DNA from: Zobellia uliginosa
Lineage (GTDB): Bacteria > Bacteroidota > Bacteroidia > Flavobacteriales > Flavobacteriaceae
Assembly: GCF_018860745.1 (NCBI RefSeq)
Contig: NZ_JAHKPY010000003.1
Span: 186,001 to 250,000, forward strand
Direction of reading: 5' to 3'
Length of the DNA: 64,000 nucleotides
Under the pieces are notes generated by a model. That model was not told where the DNA came from and searched no databases. It was given only the letters and a program-made list of their open reading frames with translations. The position numbers and the translations under genes were made by a program. Shown one piece after another: positions 35,140 through 44,967 of this stretch (the first letter of the stretch is position 1; every line of letters starts with the position of its first letter).

Positions 35140-37713
35140 ATGAAATTCTTTTTTAAAAAATTGACTTATCTGATATTTTTATCGGGCATAATAGGTCAGT
35201 CACAGGCTACACCTTTTGATTGTGACTTTAATGCCTATTTATTTCAATATAACGATATTTATGCGCTTGATTTAGCATCTGGAAGCTCATATTTAGTATC
35301 TGAAAATATTACCCCTGGTAATGTAAATGCGGTAGCCTATAATTCAACGGATGGTTTTATTTGGGGCTATTTATCTACTCCTTCCCAATCCATCGTACGA
35401 ATAGGTAAAAACTTTGAAGTGGAACAATACACCATTCCAGAAATGACTACTGGAAATAAGTATGTTGGAGATATTTCTACAGAAGGCATCTATCATTTTA
35501 AGGCAGGTGGCGCTTCTTACTATAAGGTTGATTTAAATCCTGAATCCGAAAATTACCTAAAATATTTAGGCGAATTTACTTTAAGTCAAAGCCTTTCTAT
35601 TGCAGACTGGGCCTTTAATGCTCAGGATAATAAGCTATATACCGTAGAACGTGGTTCCAATGTCCTTTACAGGATTTCTGCAGAAACCGGAGAGGTAGAA
35701 CCGTTAGGGGAAGTACCCATTTTAGAAGGCTTAAACTATACTTTTGGCGCCGTTTACTTTGATGTGGATGGCAATTTTTATATCTCAGCCAATCAAACTG
35801 GTGCGGTTTACAAGGTAGACAATGTACAGGATATAAGCTTCGGAATCATGAAATCCAATATTTTTGCTTTCGGACCAGCGGCATCAAGCAATGATGGCGC
35901 CAGATGTCCTACCGCTCCGGTGCCTCAGGAAGATTGCATAAACGGTATTGATGATGATGGAGATGGCCTTGTGGATTGTGATGACCCTTCTTGTTCAGGA
36001 GTATCGTCTTGCCCAACCATTACTTTAACATCTGGAGCTAATGATGGAGGATTGGAGAGTAATGACCGCTTATCTTCACTAATTGGCCAACGTAATTATA
36101 ACCGAGCAAAAAGTAATTATAAGTTTAATAAGCTAACGGCGAAGCAAGTAAAAAAAGGGGCTAGTTATGCCAAAGCAGGAAAATTTGCGGCAGATGAGAT
36201 TCCTTTATCCCAATTGGTACCGCTTAATGTAGTGGGGGAATCCAACACTATTGAATCTTCTCCTGCAGATTTACTAAATCTTACCAATGCTTCGGATATC
36301 TATTCTGTAGATTATCTAAGGAAGGATGATAATATTGGTGCTTTAATGGTCATTAAAACAGAGAATAAAGTTTACGAGCATAGTAAGTTTATTTGCGATA
36401 GATTCCTTGGAGCGCAATTACTGTCTGTTTCTAACATTCAGTTAAGGGAAAAAGATTTTATAAAGTCGATTATAAAACAACCAGATGGAAGCACGGAATT
36501 CGCATTGACTTTTTCAGCCCGATTGGATACGGAAGGAGAGTTTATAATTGAATCCCATTGGAATATTGATGCATATGCCTCAGATACTGCATATTATAAT
36601 TTTCAAATTTGGTCTAACACAGTAGATGATTTGCTTTTACTTGCAGATGAAATTTTAAACCTCCTAGAAGTATACACGCCAATTTCCGAATATAAGGGTT
36701 CTACACCGCCGCCGGTATTTGTAAAATCTGCCAAATATGCCAAAGGAGAGGTGATTTTGAATTTGGTAAACAATAATAAAACGGAGAAAATACAGCTAGA
36801 AGGCGGACTTAAAAAAACAGAAACCAGTTCTACGGAAAGTATGAGTTTATCTGCTCCTATTGATGGGTATTTAGATTCAGTAGCCTTAAGTACAGGAAAC
36901 ATTTTTGATTTCGGTTTTAGAGTGAGTCATGCCAATGGTACACCGGATGACCTTTTTGTAGCCGATGCTCCATGGGGTCTTGACGATTCTTCAGAAGGAA
37001 CCACGGTAGATACGTATGAGATAATGCCAGTTCATGCTCCTTTTGCAGAAGACGGTTATCCCGTAGAACGTAATGTTGAATTAAGCGGAAAAACTTCTAA
37101 TTACATTGGTGTATATCGCGCACTTAGTCCGCGGTTTACACCGGTTGATTTATTGGATTATGGTAAGCTTTCTTTTGACGCTAGCGGAACGGGAGTTTTA
37201 GAAGTAAAATTGTTAAAGGGCGATGGGGAATCATACACTGCAAAAGTGAATTTAAGTTCTGAGACAAAAGCCTTTACCTTATTAAATTCAGATTTTAAAA
37301 GCTCTACGAATACAAAAACTGATTTTGACAGCTTAAAAGTCATTAATTTTAATTTATTGGCCGAAGGTGGAAATGTAGAGGAAAAGCAAATGAGTTTGTC
37401 CAATGTTTTGTTTAATAACAATGAGGAAAACAAGGTTTTTATTTCCGAAGACACCACAGAATCAGTAGTATACCCTAACCCTATGCAATCTGCATCTAGC
37501 CTCTATTTTTACGAAGAAAGAGCAGGTACTTATATTTTTGAATTGTTTAATATGGCGGGTAAAAAAATCTCATCTCATGATATGAGCGGAGATTCCAAAG
37601 CAGGTCAAAATATGATTGTAGTGAAACGGAATAATTTAACCTCCGGACTGTATTTCTATAAAATCACTAGCAGCAACGATAAAACATGGAGTGGTAAATT
37701 GATGGTAAAATAA
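35140..37713 (+). CDS. Secreted T9SS-sorted protein with DUF6923-like propeller
   Basis: The protein has 857 residues and a signal peptide ending near GQSQAT. Residues about 28-265 look like a DUF6923-type propeller (YNSTDGFIWGY, DWAFNAQDNKLYTVERG). A Ca-binding-like stretch follows, CINGIDDDGDGLVDCDDPSC, of a kind common in Bacteroidota surface proteins. A large central region of about 480 residues is not recognised. The last 80 residues form a type-A sorting domain of the type IX secretion system (VVYPNPMQS, SGLYFYKITSSNDKTWSGKLMVK), so the protein is exported and probably anchored or released at the surface. It is monocistronic and has a terminator. Confidence 0.83.
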   Translation: MKFFFKKLTYLIFLSGIIGQSQATPFDCDFNAYLFQYNDIYALDLASGSSYLVSENITPGNVNAVAYNSTDGFIWGYLSTPSQSIVRIGKNFEVEQYTIPEMTTGNKYVGDISTEGIYHFKAGGASYYKVDLNPESENYLKYLGEFTLSQSLSIADWAFNAQDNKLYTVERGSNVLYRISAETGEVEPLGEVPILEGLNYTFGAVYFDVDGNFYISANQTGAVYKVDNVQDISFGIMKSNIFAFGPAASSNDGARCPTAPVPQEDCINGIDDDGDGLVDCDDPSCSGVSSCPTITLTSGANDGGLESNDRLSSLIGQRNYNRAKSNYKFNKLTAKQVKKGASYAKAGKFAADEIPLSQLVPLNVVGESNTIESSPADLLNLTNASDIYSVDYLRKDDNIGALMVIKTENKVYEHSKFICDRFLGAQLLSVSNIQLREKDFIKSIIKQPDGSTEFALTFSARLDTEGEFIIESHWNIDAYASDTAYYNFQIWSNTVDDLLLLADEILNLLEVYTPISEYKGSTPPPVFVKSAKYAKGEVILNLVNNNKTEKIQLEGGLKKTETSSTESMSLSAPIDGYLDSVALSTGNIFDFGFRVSHANGTPDDLFVADAPWGLDDSSEGTTVDTYEIMPVHAPFAEDGYPVERNVELSGKTSNYIGVYRALSPRFTPVDLLDYGKLSFDASGTGVLEVKLLKGDGESYTAKVNLSSETKAFTLLNSDFKSSTNTKTDFDSLKVINFNLLAEGGNVEEKQMSLSNVLFNNNEENKVFISEDTTESVVYPNPMQSASSLYFYEERAGTYIFELFNMAGKKISSHDMSGDSKAGQNMIVVKRNNLTSGLYFYKITSSNDKTWSGKLMVK

Positions 37714-37746
37714 GTTTACAGACGCTTTATATCCGTTTAAATAAAG

Positions 37747-37779
37747 ACTCCCAGTACTTTCAAGTGCCGGGAGTTTTTT
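37747..37779. terminator. Bidirectional rho-independent terminator
   Basis: ACTCCCAGTACTT pairs with AAGTGCCGGGAGT (13 bp, one mismatch and one G-U) and is followed by T6. It lies between the convergent T9SS protein and purL genes. Confidence 0.85.
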
Positions 37780-37804
37780 ATTGTATAAATGAATATATAG
37801 CGAT

Positions 37805-40800
37805 TTACTTAGCTGTCAAAACCCATTTTCTAGCATTTATAAAAGCTTCTAACCATGGCGAAACAACATCATTGGCTCCTTCTGGGTAATACGCCCAGTT
37901 CCAAGGAAAAATAGAGCGTTCAATATGCGGCATGGTAACCAAGTGACGACCGGTGGCATCACATAACATGGCTGTATTAAAATCACTTCCGTTGGGGTTG
38001 GCAGGGTAGCCTTCATAACCATATTTGCCAACAATTTCATATTGGTCTTCATTGTGGGGCAGGCTAAATTTACCTTCACCGTGAGATATCCAAACACCAA
38101 GTGTACTTCCCGCCAAGCTAGAAAGCATTATGGAATTGTTCTCTTGAATTTTTACAGAAGTAAAATTACTCTCATGTTTATGGGAATCATTATATGTCAA
38201 TCTACCGTGCGTTTCATGTTCTGGGTTGATAAGATCCAGTTCCATAAACAACTGACATCCATTACAGATACCGATAGAAAGGGTGTCAGGTCTTGCAAAG
38301 AAGTTTTTAAGGGCGGCGTTTGCTTTTTCGTTGTACTTAAATGCACCGGCCCAACCTTTGGCACTGCCTAGTACGTCTGAGTTAGAAAATCCACCTACGG
38401 CGCCGATAAACTGAATGTCTTCAAGCGTTTCACGACCCGAAATCAAATCGGTCATATGCACGTCTTTTACATCAAAACCGGCCAAGTACATAGCGTTTGC
38501 CATTTCCCGTTCAGAATTACTTCCTTTTTCACGCAGAATGGCAGCTTTTGGTCTGTTTCCGGTATTTGATGGAATACTGCTCAAATCAACGTTTTCAGGG
38601 AAACTGTACTGAAGCGGTTGATTTTTATAGTTATCAAAACGGTCTTTAGCCAAATTATTGGCTGTTTGTTTGTTATCTAATAAATAGGATGTTTTAAACC
38701 AAGTATCTCTTAATGAGTCTATATTGAGACCCATTTCCATTCCGCTGTTTTTGATTTTTAAAACGGTACCTGAAACCACATTTCCTATGTTCTTGAAATC
38801 AATGTTGAGGTCCGCTAATTTTTGCTCAACAGAATCATCTTTTGATTGAAAAACGATTCCCGAATTTTCAGAGAAAAGTAATTTAATGGTATCAGCTTCA
38901 CCTAAATCGGACAAATCCAATTCAGCGGATAAATTGATATCGGCAAAACACATTTCTAACAAGGTAGTTATCAATCCACCGGAAGCTACATCATGTCCGG
39001 CAACGATATCACCCTCCTTTATCAAGTTTTGAATGGCGTTGAAAACATTTTTAAAATAAGCTGCATCTTTAATGCTTGGCGTTTCGCTACCAATAGTATT
39101 ACGGATCTGGGCAAAGGAAGAACCACCTAATTTATGGCTATCTTTTGATAGGTTGATGTAGTAAATAGAACCTCCTTTTTTCTTAAAAACAGGTTCAACT
39201 ACTTTAGTAATATCATCACAATTTCCTGCTGCGGAAATAACAACCGTACCAGGGGCGATAACATCGCCATCTTTATATTTCTGTTTCATGGAAAGGGAAT
39301 CCTTTCCAGTGGGCACATTTATTCCAAGAGCAATAGAAAAGTCGGAAACAGCTTCTACCGCTTCATACAAACGGGCATCTTCTCCTTCATTTTTACAAGG
39401 CCACATCCAATTGGCAGAAAGTGAAACCGATTTTAAATTTTCTTTTAGTGGAGCCCAGATAAGGTTGGTCAAAGATTCGGCAATACTGTTCAAACTACCG
39501 GCAGCAGGGTCAATTAGCCCGGAAATAGGAGAGTGTCCAATACTGGTGGCAATACCTTCTTTTCCCTTAAAATCCAATGCCATAACACCACAATTGTTCA
39601 AAGGAAGTTGTAATGGTCCTACACATTGCTGTTTAGCGACACGTCCGCCAACACAACGGTCAACTTTATTAGTCAACCAGTCTTTGGAGCCAACGGCTTC
39701 CAGTTGAAGTAATTGCTCTAAATAATCATGGAAAAACTCTAAAGAGTACTCCGGGTTTTTATAATTTCTTTGAACCGTAGTATCGGTCATTATGGTCTTA
39801 GGAGAACTGCCGAACATATCCTCTAAATTCAAATCCATTGGTTTTTCACCAGTTGTAGCAGATTCAAATGTGAATTTATGGTCTCCGGTTACATCACCCA
39901 CTTCATACATAGGAGAACGCTCACGATCGGCAATACGGTGTAACAGATCAACATCTCCTTTACCGATAACCAAGCCCATACGTTCTTGGGATTCGTTACC
40001 GATAATTTCCTTGGCCGATAGGGTAGGGTCTCCAACAGGAAGTTTATCCAAGTCTATTTTTCCACCGGTATCTTCTACCAATTCTGAAAGACAGTTCAAA
40101 TGTCCGCCAGCACCATGATCGTGAATGGAGACGATCGGGTTTACATCATTTTCTACCATACCTCTGATAGCGTTTGATGCTCTTTTCTGCATTTCTGGGT
40201 TGGATCGCTGTATGGCGTTCAGCTCAATAGCAGAACTAAAAGCACCGGTGTCAGCACTAGAAACTGCTGCGCCGCCCATACCAATACGGTAGTTGTCACC
40301 ACCTAGAATTACAATTTTATTACCATCCTTAGGCGTATCTTTTAAAGCTTGCTCTGCTTTTCCGTAACCGATACCACCGGCTTGCATGATCACTTTATCA
40401 AAACCTAATTTTCTTGTATTTGTATTGTCACTGTCTTTAGACTCGTCATGCTCAAATGTCAATACAGAACCTACAATAAGTGGCTGTCCGAATTTGTTCC
40501 CGAAATCAGAAGCACCATTAGATGCTTTTATGAGGATGTCCATTGGCGTTTGGTACAACCATTCTCTTTCCGGAAATGCTTTTTCCCAAGGTCTGTCTTC
40601 TTGTAAACGAGAATATGCCGTCATGTAAACAGCGGTTCCGGCCAAAGGCAATGAACCTTTTCCACCGGCTAAACGGTCACGAATTTCACCACCGGAACCT
40701 GTTGCAGCGCCATTAAAAGGTTCTACAGTTGTTGGGAAATTGTGTGTTTCCGCTTTTAAGGAAATTACCGAATTAAACTCCGTTTCTTGATAAAAATCGG

Positions 40801-41488
40801 GTTTATCGGCACTTTTTGGGGCAAATTGGGTCACTTTTGGTCCTTTTACGAAAGCTACATTATCTTTATATGCAGAAACGATATCGTTAGGAAACTCTTG
40901 CGATGTTCTCTTTATCAGTTTGAAGAGCGAAGACGGTTTTTCAACGCCATCAATTACAAAAGTACCGTTGAATATTTTATGGCGGCAATGTTCTGAATTC
41001 ACTTGGCTAAAACCAAAAACTTCCGAATCTGTTAGTTTTCTGCCTAATTTAGTGGCAAGATTTTCTAAGTACGTTACCTCTTCATCGCTTAAGGCCAAAC
41101 CTTCTTTTTGATTGTATTCGCCTATATTTTCTATGCTTTGAACAGCGACAGGCTTTACATCAATTTTAAAGATAGATTGAGTTAAACCGTTGAATTTTTC
41201 AGAAAGCATGGGGTCAAAATCGGTAAATTCTTCGCTTGATGCTTTGAACTCTTCTATTCTAATGATGCCTTCAACACCCATGTTTTGAGTAATTTCTGTG
41301 GCGTTGGTACTCCATGGTGTAATCATTGCCGCCCTAGGGCCAACAAAAAAGGCGTCTATAGACGCCGTATTTATTTTTGGTAGGTTGCCGAACAACCACG
41401 TTAATTTATTTATGTTTTCCTGCGAAAGTTCATCCACCGTTTGAACGGCATAAACTTTATTGGCTGCATCCCCGAAGAAGTGAATCAT
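37805..41488 (-). CDS. purL: Phosphoribosylformylglycinamidine synthase, large single-chain type
   Basis: The 1227-residue single-polypeptide FGAM synthase carries out purine synthesis step four. The N-terminal and synthase parts are clear from SEHCRHKIFNGTF, KAETHNFPTTVEPFNGAATGSGGEIRD and DHGAGGHLNCLSE. The C-terminal glutamine amidotransferase domain carries the nucleophile in IGICNGCQLFME and the His/Glu in MPHIERSIFPWNW. This is the E. coli-like large type, not the small PurLQS complex. A minus-strand TAAATTTG (41521-41528) is a plausible -7 box 33 bp before the start. It is a housekeeping gene, and no clear purine riboswitch is seen. Confidence 0.97.
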   Translation of the reverse strand: MIHFFGDAANKVYAVQTVDELSQENINKLTWLFGNLPKINTASIDAFFVGPRAAMITPWSTNATEITQNMGVEGIIRIEEFKASSEEFTDFDPMLSEKFNGLTQSIFKIDVKPVAVQSIENIGEYNQKEGLALSDEEVTYLENLATKLGRKLTDSEVFGFSQVNSEHCRHKIFNGTFVIDGVEKPSSLFKLIKRTSQEFPNDIVSAYKDNVAFVKGPKVTQFAPKSADKPDFYQETEFNSVISLKAETHNFPTTVEPFNGAATGSGGEIRDRLAGGKGSLPLAGTAVYMTAYSRLQEDRPWEKAFPEREWLYQTPMDILIKASNGASDFGNKFGQPLIVGSVLTFEHDESKDSDNTNTRKLGFDKVIMQAGGIGYGKAEQALKDTPKDGNKIVILGGDNYRIGMGGAAVSSADTGAFSSAIELNAIQRSNPEMQKRASNAIRGMVENDVNPIVSIHDHGAGGHLNCLSELVEDTGGKIDLDKLPVGDPTLSAKEIIGNESQERMGLVIGKGDVDLLHRIADRERSPMYEVGDVTGDHKFTFESATTGEKPMDLNLEDMFGSSPKTIMTDTTVQRNYKNPEYSLEFFHDYLEQLLQLEAVGSKDWLTNKVDRCVGGRVAKQQCVGPLQLPLNNCGVMALDFKGKEGIATSIGHSPISGLIDPAAGSLNSIAESLTNLIWAPLKENLKSVSLSANWMWPCKNEGEDARLYEAVEAVSDFSIALGINVPTGKDSLSMKQKYKDGDVIAPGTVVISAAGNCDDITKVVEPVFKKKGGSIYYINLSKDSHKLGGSSFAQIRNTIGSETPSIKDAAYFKNVFNAIQNLIKEGDIVAGHDVASGGLITTLLEMCFADINLSAELDLSDLGEADTIKLLFSENSGIVFQSKDDSVEQKLADLNIDFKNIGNVVSGTVLKIKNSGMEMGLNIDSLRDTWFKTSYLLDNKQTANNLAKDRFDNYKNQPLQYSFPENVDLSSIPSNTGNRPKAAILREKGSNSEREMANAMYLAGFDVKDVHMTDLISGRETLEDIQFIGAVGGFSNSDVLGSAKGWAGAFKYNEKANAALKNFFARPDTLSIGICNGCQLFMELDLINPEHETHGRLTYNDSHKHESNFTSVKIQENNSIMLSSLAGSTLGVWISHGEGKFSLPHNEDQYEIVGKYGYEGYPANPNGSDFNTAMLCDATGRHLVTMPHIERSIFPWNWAYYPEGANDVVSPWLEAFINARKWVLTAK

Positions 41489-41612
41489 CTAGCTTGTAAA
41501 TTGATAGGTTTGAGAAAGCGCAAATTTAGCCTTTAAAAGGCTCTTTTTAAAGGAGTATCGTAAATTTTTCTAACGAGAAGTTAACAGGTTGTTGATTACT
41601 TTGCAGATTGAG

Positions 41613-41638
41613 TTTACCCTCCTAGGAAGAAGGGTAAA
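41613..41638. other. Stem-loop between purL and the RsmB-type gene
   Basis: TTTACCCT and AGGGTAAA form an 8-bp stem around a 10-base loop that contains CCTAGG. No T run follows on the minus strand, so it is a weak terminator for the upstream methyltransferase gene or a site in front of purL. Confidence 0.45.
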
Positions 41639-41661
41639 ATGAGTTGAAAAAAGTGTGTACA

Positions 41662-42873
41662 TTATTTCCTCTCTAACAGGGCCATGTAAAACCCGTCAAA
41701 TCCACTTTTAGATGCGTAAATCTTATTCTCTTTAACCAAACTGAAGTCTTTCCCTTCTTCTGAAGCTAAAAAAGAGACCACTTGGTCATTATTTTCCTGC
41801 GGAAGAATTGAGCAAGTCGCATAAACCATTTTTCCGCCTGGTTTCACTATTTTGCTATAACTACGAATGATATCATGCTGCGTTTTCGTAATTTTTTCAA
41901 GAAACTCGGGTTGCATTTTCCATTTGCTGTCCGGGTTTCTACGCAGAACCCCAAGACCAGTACAGGGGGCATCTATCAATACACGGTCTGCACTACCATA
42001 AAGTTTCTTAAAGACTTTCGTAGACTCAATTTCTCGAGTTTCAATATTATGGGCATTATTTCTTCTGGCTCGTCTTTTTAACTCTTTTAGTTTGCTACCA
42101 TAGATGTCCATGGAAATAAGCTGACCTTTATTTTCCATAAGCGCAGCAAGGTGAAGTGATTTCCCACCGGCTCCGGCACAGGTATCCACTACACGTTGCC
42201 CTGGTTTAACGTCCAAGTATTCGGAAACTAATTGTGAAGAGGCATCTTGAACTTCAAAAAATCCTTTTTTAAATGATTCGGTCACAAAAACATTGGCACG
42301 TTCAGGTAATCTAAGCGCACTTGCGTATCCTTTGATGGGTTCAACAACAATACCTTCATCCAATAGGGCTTTCCGAAGCGTTTCTTTATTAGTTTTTAAG
42401 GTATTGGTTCTTAAAATAACTTCCGCCTGAACATTAAGCGCAGCACTTTCGGCGTTCCATAGCTTCTCTCCTAATGCTTTCAAGCATATTTCATCAATCC
42501 AATCAGGTAAGGATTCTCTATACTTTCTGATATTAGAAAGTTCGTCAAAACGTCCTTTGATACGGCGTTCCGGCGTAGGCTCAATTTGTTTCCAGTCTGG
42601 AAGCTTTATACCCTTTAAAACAGCCCAAACGGCCCACATTCTAAAAAGATCAGGTCTGCTAAATGGCGCCTTTACATCTGCGATTTCAGTATATAACCTT
42701 TTGTAACGAACCATTTCATAGGTAGTCTCTGCAATAAAACCGCGGTCACGAGATCCCCAGCGTTTATCGTATTTTAGTACTTTTTGTACCACCTTATCGG
42801 CATATTCTCCTTCGTTAAAAATCAAGTTCAAGGCATCGATTACTGCAAACACCAAGTTTCTATGTAGCTTCAT
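41662..42873 (-). CDS. RsmB/NOP2-type rRNA cytosine-C5 methyltransferase
   Basis: This 403-residue SAM-dependent methyltransferase has motif I VVDTCAGAGGKSLHLAALM, the catalytic Cys in DAPCTGLGVLRRNPD and the release Cys in YATCSILPQENN. The N-terminal part is shorter than E. coli RsmB, as in many Bacteroidota. The probable target is a cytosine of 16S rRNA, but the exact position cannot be predicted. It diverges from a propeller lipoprotein gene across only 54 bp. Confidence 0.9.
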   Translation of the reverse strand: MKLHRNLVFAVIDALNLIFNEGEYADKVVQKVLKYDKRWGSRDRGFIAETTYEMVRYKRLYTEIADVKAPFSRPDLFRMWAVWAVLKGIKLPDWKQIEPTPERRIKGRFDELSNIRKYRESLPDWIDEICLKALGEKLWNAESAALNVQAEVILRTNTLKTNKETLRKALLDEGIVVEPIKGYASALRLPERANVFVTESFKKGFFEVQDASSQLVSEYLDVKPGQRVVDTCAGAGGKSLHLAALMENKGQLISMDIYGSKLKELKRRARRNNAHNIETREIESTKVFKKLYGSADRVLIDAPCTGLGVLRRNPDSKWKMQPEFLEKITKTQHDIIRSYSKIVKPGGKMVYATCSILPQENNDQVVSFLASEEGKDFSLVKENKIYASKSGFDGFYMALLERK

Positions 42874-42927
42874 TACAAAAAATTAAGGCTGCAAAGGTAT
42901 TGTTTTGCCATTGGATTACCTTTATTT

Positions 42928-43974
42928 TTGAGAAACTTTGTACATATGCGTGTGCTATTGACTTTTTTGATTGTAGTTCTGTTTGTTTCGTGCTCGGAAA
43001 AGCATAATAATGAAGCCTTTTCTTCTGTTGAAATTAAAACCATATACGAAGATTCTGTGAGTATTAGGGCCATAGAGATTATGGGCGATAATCTTGGATA
43101 TGCCGGTAGTAATGGCGTATTTGGAAGTGTGGAGCTAGCAACAGGTGAAATTATGGAAAGTATTGAGAAATATCATACCATTATTCCTGAATTTCGCGCT
43201 ATTGCGCATACTACAAAGGATTTTTTTATGCTGTCAGTAGCCAATCCTGCGTTACTTTATAAAACAGGAGATAACGGACGAATGGAACTGGTCTATATGG
43301 AAGAAGATGAAAACGTTTTTTACGATGCTATGATTTTTTGGAATGACAATGAAGGTATTGCGGTTGGAGATAGTATGAATGGATGTTTAAGTATTATAAT
43401 TACCAGAGATGGCGGTGTTTCTTGGAAGAAAATTTCTTGTTCTGAATTGCCTGAGGCTTTAGAAGGCGAAGGTGCTTTTGCCGCTAGTAATACAAATATT
43501 GCCAACATAAACGGCAAGACATGGATAGCTACCAATAAAAGCAGGGTTTATTTTACAGGTGATAAAGGTAAAACATGGGAAATTCAAAATACTCCGGTGT
43601 CCAGTAATGTAGAGACACAGGGCATTTTTTCAATTGATTTTTATGATGAAAATATAGGTTTTGCCATAGGGGGTGATTTTACGAAGCCCGAAGTCAATAC
43701 GGCTAATAAGGCCGTAACTGTTGATGGAGGTAATACTTGGCAACTAATAGCGGATGGTCAAAATCCGCAATATAAAAGTTGTGTCCAGTTCGTGCCGGGT
43801 TCTAATGGTAATGGCCTTGTAGCTGTTGGTTTTACCGGTGTTTCTTACTCTAATGACAGGGGTGAAACCTGGAAACAATTATCTGAAGAATCATTTTACA
43901 CCATTCGGTTTCAGAACGAAAAGATAGCCTATGCCTCAGGTAAGAATAGAATAGCACGACTAATTTTTAATTGA
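42928..43974 (+). CDS. Ycf48/BNR-repeat beta-propeller lipoprotein
   Basis: The protein has 348 residues and a lipoprotein signal (LIVVLFVSCS). Repeats of the BNR/Asp-box kind are visible (TRDGGVSWKKISC, TGDKGKTWEIQN, TVDGGNTWQLIA, SNDRGETWKQLS), giving a seven-bladed propeller of the Ycf48/YCF48-like type. In non-photosynthetic bacteria these are oxidoreductase-like or binding proteins of unknown role. Its end is only 9 bp from the convergent ECF-linked sensor gene, so no separate terminator is available. Confidence 0.82.
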   Translation: MRNFVHMRVLLTFLIVVLFVSCSEKHNNEAFSSVEIKTIYEDSVSIRAIEIMGDNLGYAGSNGVFGSVELATGEIMESIEKYHTIIPEFRAIAHTTKDFFMLSVANPALLYKTGDNGRMELVYMEEDENVFYDAMIFWNDNEGIAVGDSMNGCLSIIITRDGGVSWKKISCSELPEALEGEGAFAASNTNIANINGKTWIATNKSRVYFTGDKGKTWEIQNTPVSSNVETQGIFSIDFYDENIGFAIGGDFTKPEVNTANKAVTVDGGNTWQLIADGQNPQYKSCVQFVPGSNGNGLVAVGFTGVSYSNDRGETWKQLSEESFYTIRFQNEKIAYASGKNRIARLIFN

Positions 43975-43983
43975 GACCTTGAT

Positions 43984-44457
43984 TTAAGGTATGTTTTTGC
44001 CACTTTCACCACGTTTTTGGTGATATTTTTTTATAAGCTGCCTTTTAAATTCCTCTTCTGACCGTAAGAGTAAAAGTGTTTTTTTAGCGGTTATGACTTC
44101 GGCAGCTTTTTTTATAAAGTCTTTCCGTATATCTTCTTCTTCTTGCTCAAATTCTAGAAACAGTTCCACAATGGCCTTTGCTTCTTTCTCAGAAAGATTA
44201 TGGGATTCTTTTACCTTGCTTCGGATTTGACTGTGTTCTTTTTCCCTAAGCGATGCACGATTACTCTCATATTCATTATAAATGGGCCAAAAATCCTGCG
44301 CTTCTTTACTGCTCAAATCCAATCGCTCCGTTATAAAAGCTATTTTAAGGGTCTTTATTTTATCGTGATCATGTGGTCTCTGTGCGTAGAATTGCACAGA
44401 TGCTAGTAGAAGCACCATGGTTACGATTATTTTTTTTAATCTATTCATTGTCCTCAA
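43984..44457 (-). CDS. Exported Spy/CpxP-like sensor protein of an ECF sigma operon
   Basis: The protein of up to 157 residues has a signal peptide (TMVLLLASVQFYAQ) and a charged, all-helical body with DLSSKEAQDFWPIYNEYE, reminiscent of the periplasmic LTXXQ/Spy-type sensors that Flavobacteriia encode next to ECF sigma factors. The more natural start is ATG 44448 (MNRLKK), whose bases overlap the stop codon of the upstream gene. The earlier ATG at 44457 is also in frame. Translational coupling with the anti-sigma-like gene is likely. Confidence 0.75.
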   Translation of the reverse strand: MRTMNRLKKIIVTMVLLLASVQFYAQRPHDHDKIKTLKIAFITERLDLSSKEAQDFWPIYNEYESNRASLREKEHSQIRSKVKESHNLSEKEAKAIVELFLEFEQEEEDIRKDFIKKAAEVITAKKTLLLLRSEEEFKRQLIKKYHQKRGESGKNIP

Positions 44458-44956
44458 GATTTAATTCGTCTAAATACTCTGTGTTCTCATTAAGATAATC
44501 TAGCACATTTTCTTCGCTAAAATTACTCTCGAACATGTCTGTCATTTCAAGCTCGCCTATAGGCATTACCTCTGCTAATTCATAGCTGGTAAGGTCTAGC
44601 TCATTTTTGTCAAAATAGTTTTCAATATCTGCTTGTGCCAAATCATCAAAGCCAATTTTCTCCGTTTTATTTAAATTTACAATTAGCGCTACAACTAGTA
44701 CTGCAGCGGCGGCCGCTAAGGCATAGTAGTATTTTTTATATGATTTTAAGGGAACGACCTTGTTGGTTTGTTCCGCATTTAATTTCTCTTGCAACTTGTC
44801 ATTTAAAGAATCAAAATAACCATTAGGAAGCTTAAAGCCTTCTTTTTTTGGTATAGCCAAATCTTTACTAGAGAGCTTTTTAAAAAGGTTTTCATCAAAC
44901 TTTTTAAAATACCCTTCAGGGGCTTTAAACGGATTATTTTTATCGAATGGCTTCAT
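44441..44956 (-). CDS. Single-span membrane protein, probable anti-sigma-type partner
   Basis: The 171-residue protein has a cytoplasmic N-terminal half containing two repeats of the form NPFKAPEGYFKKFDENLF / KEGFKLPNGYFDSLNDKL, then one transmembrane helix (YYALAAAAAVLVVALIVNL, about residues 76-94) and an acidic outer part of about 70 residues. The topology and the place between the ECF sigma gene (11 bp) and the sensor gene (overlap) suggest an anti-sigma factor, but I see no canonical zinc anti-sigma motif. Confidence 0.7.
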   Translation of the reverse strand: MKPFDKNNPFKAPEGYFKKFDENLFKKLSSKDLAIPKKEGFKLPNGYFDSLNDKLQEKLNAEQTNKVVPLKSYKKYYYALAAAAAVLVVALIVNLNKTEKIGFDDLAQADIENYFDKNELDLTSYELAEVMPIGELEMTDMFESNFSEENVLDYLNENTEYLDELNLEDNE

Positions 44957-44967
44957 AAGTTATGTTG

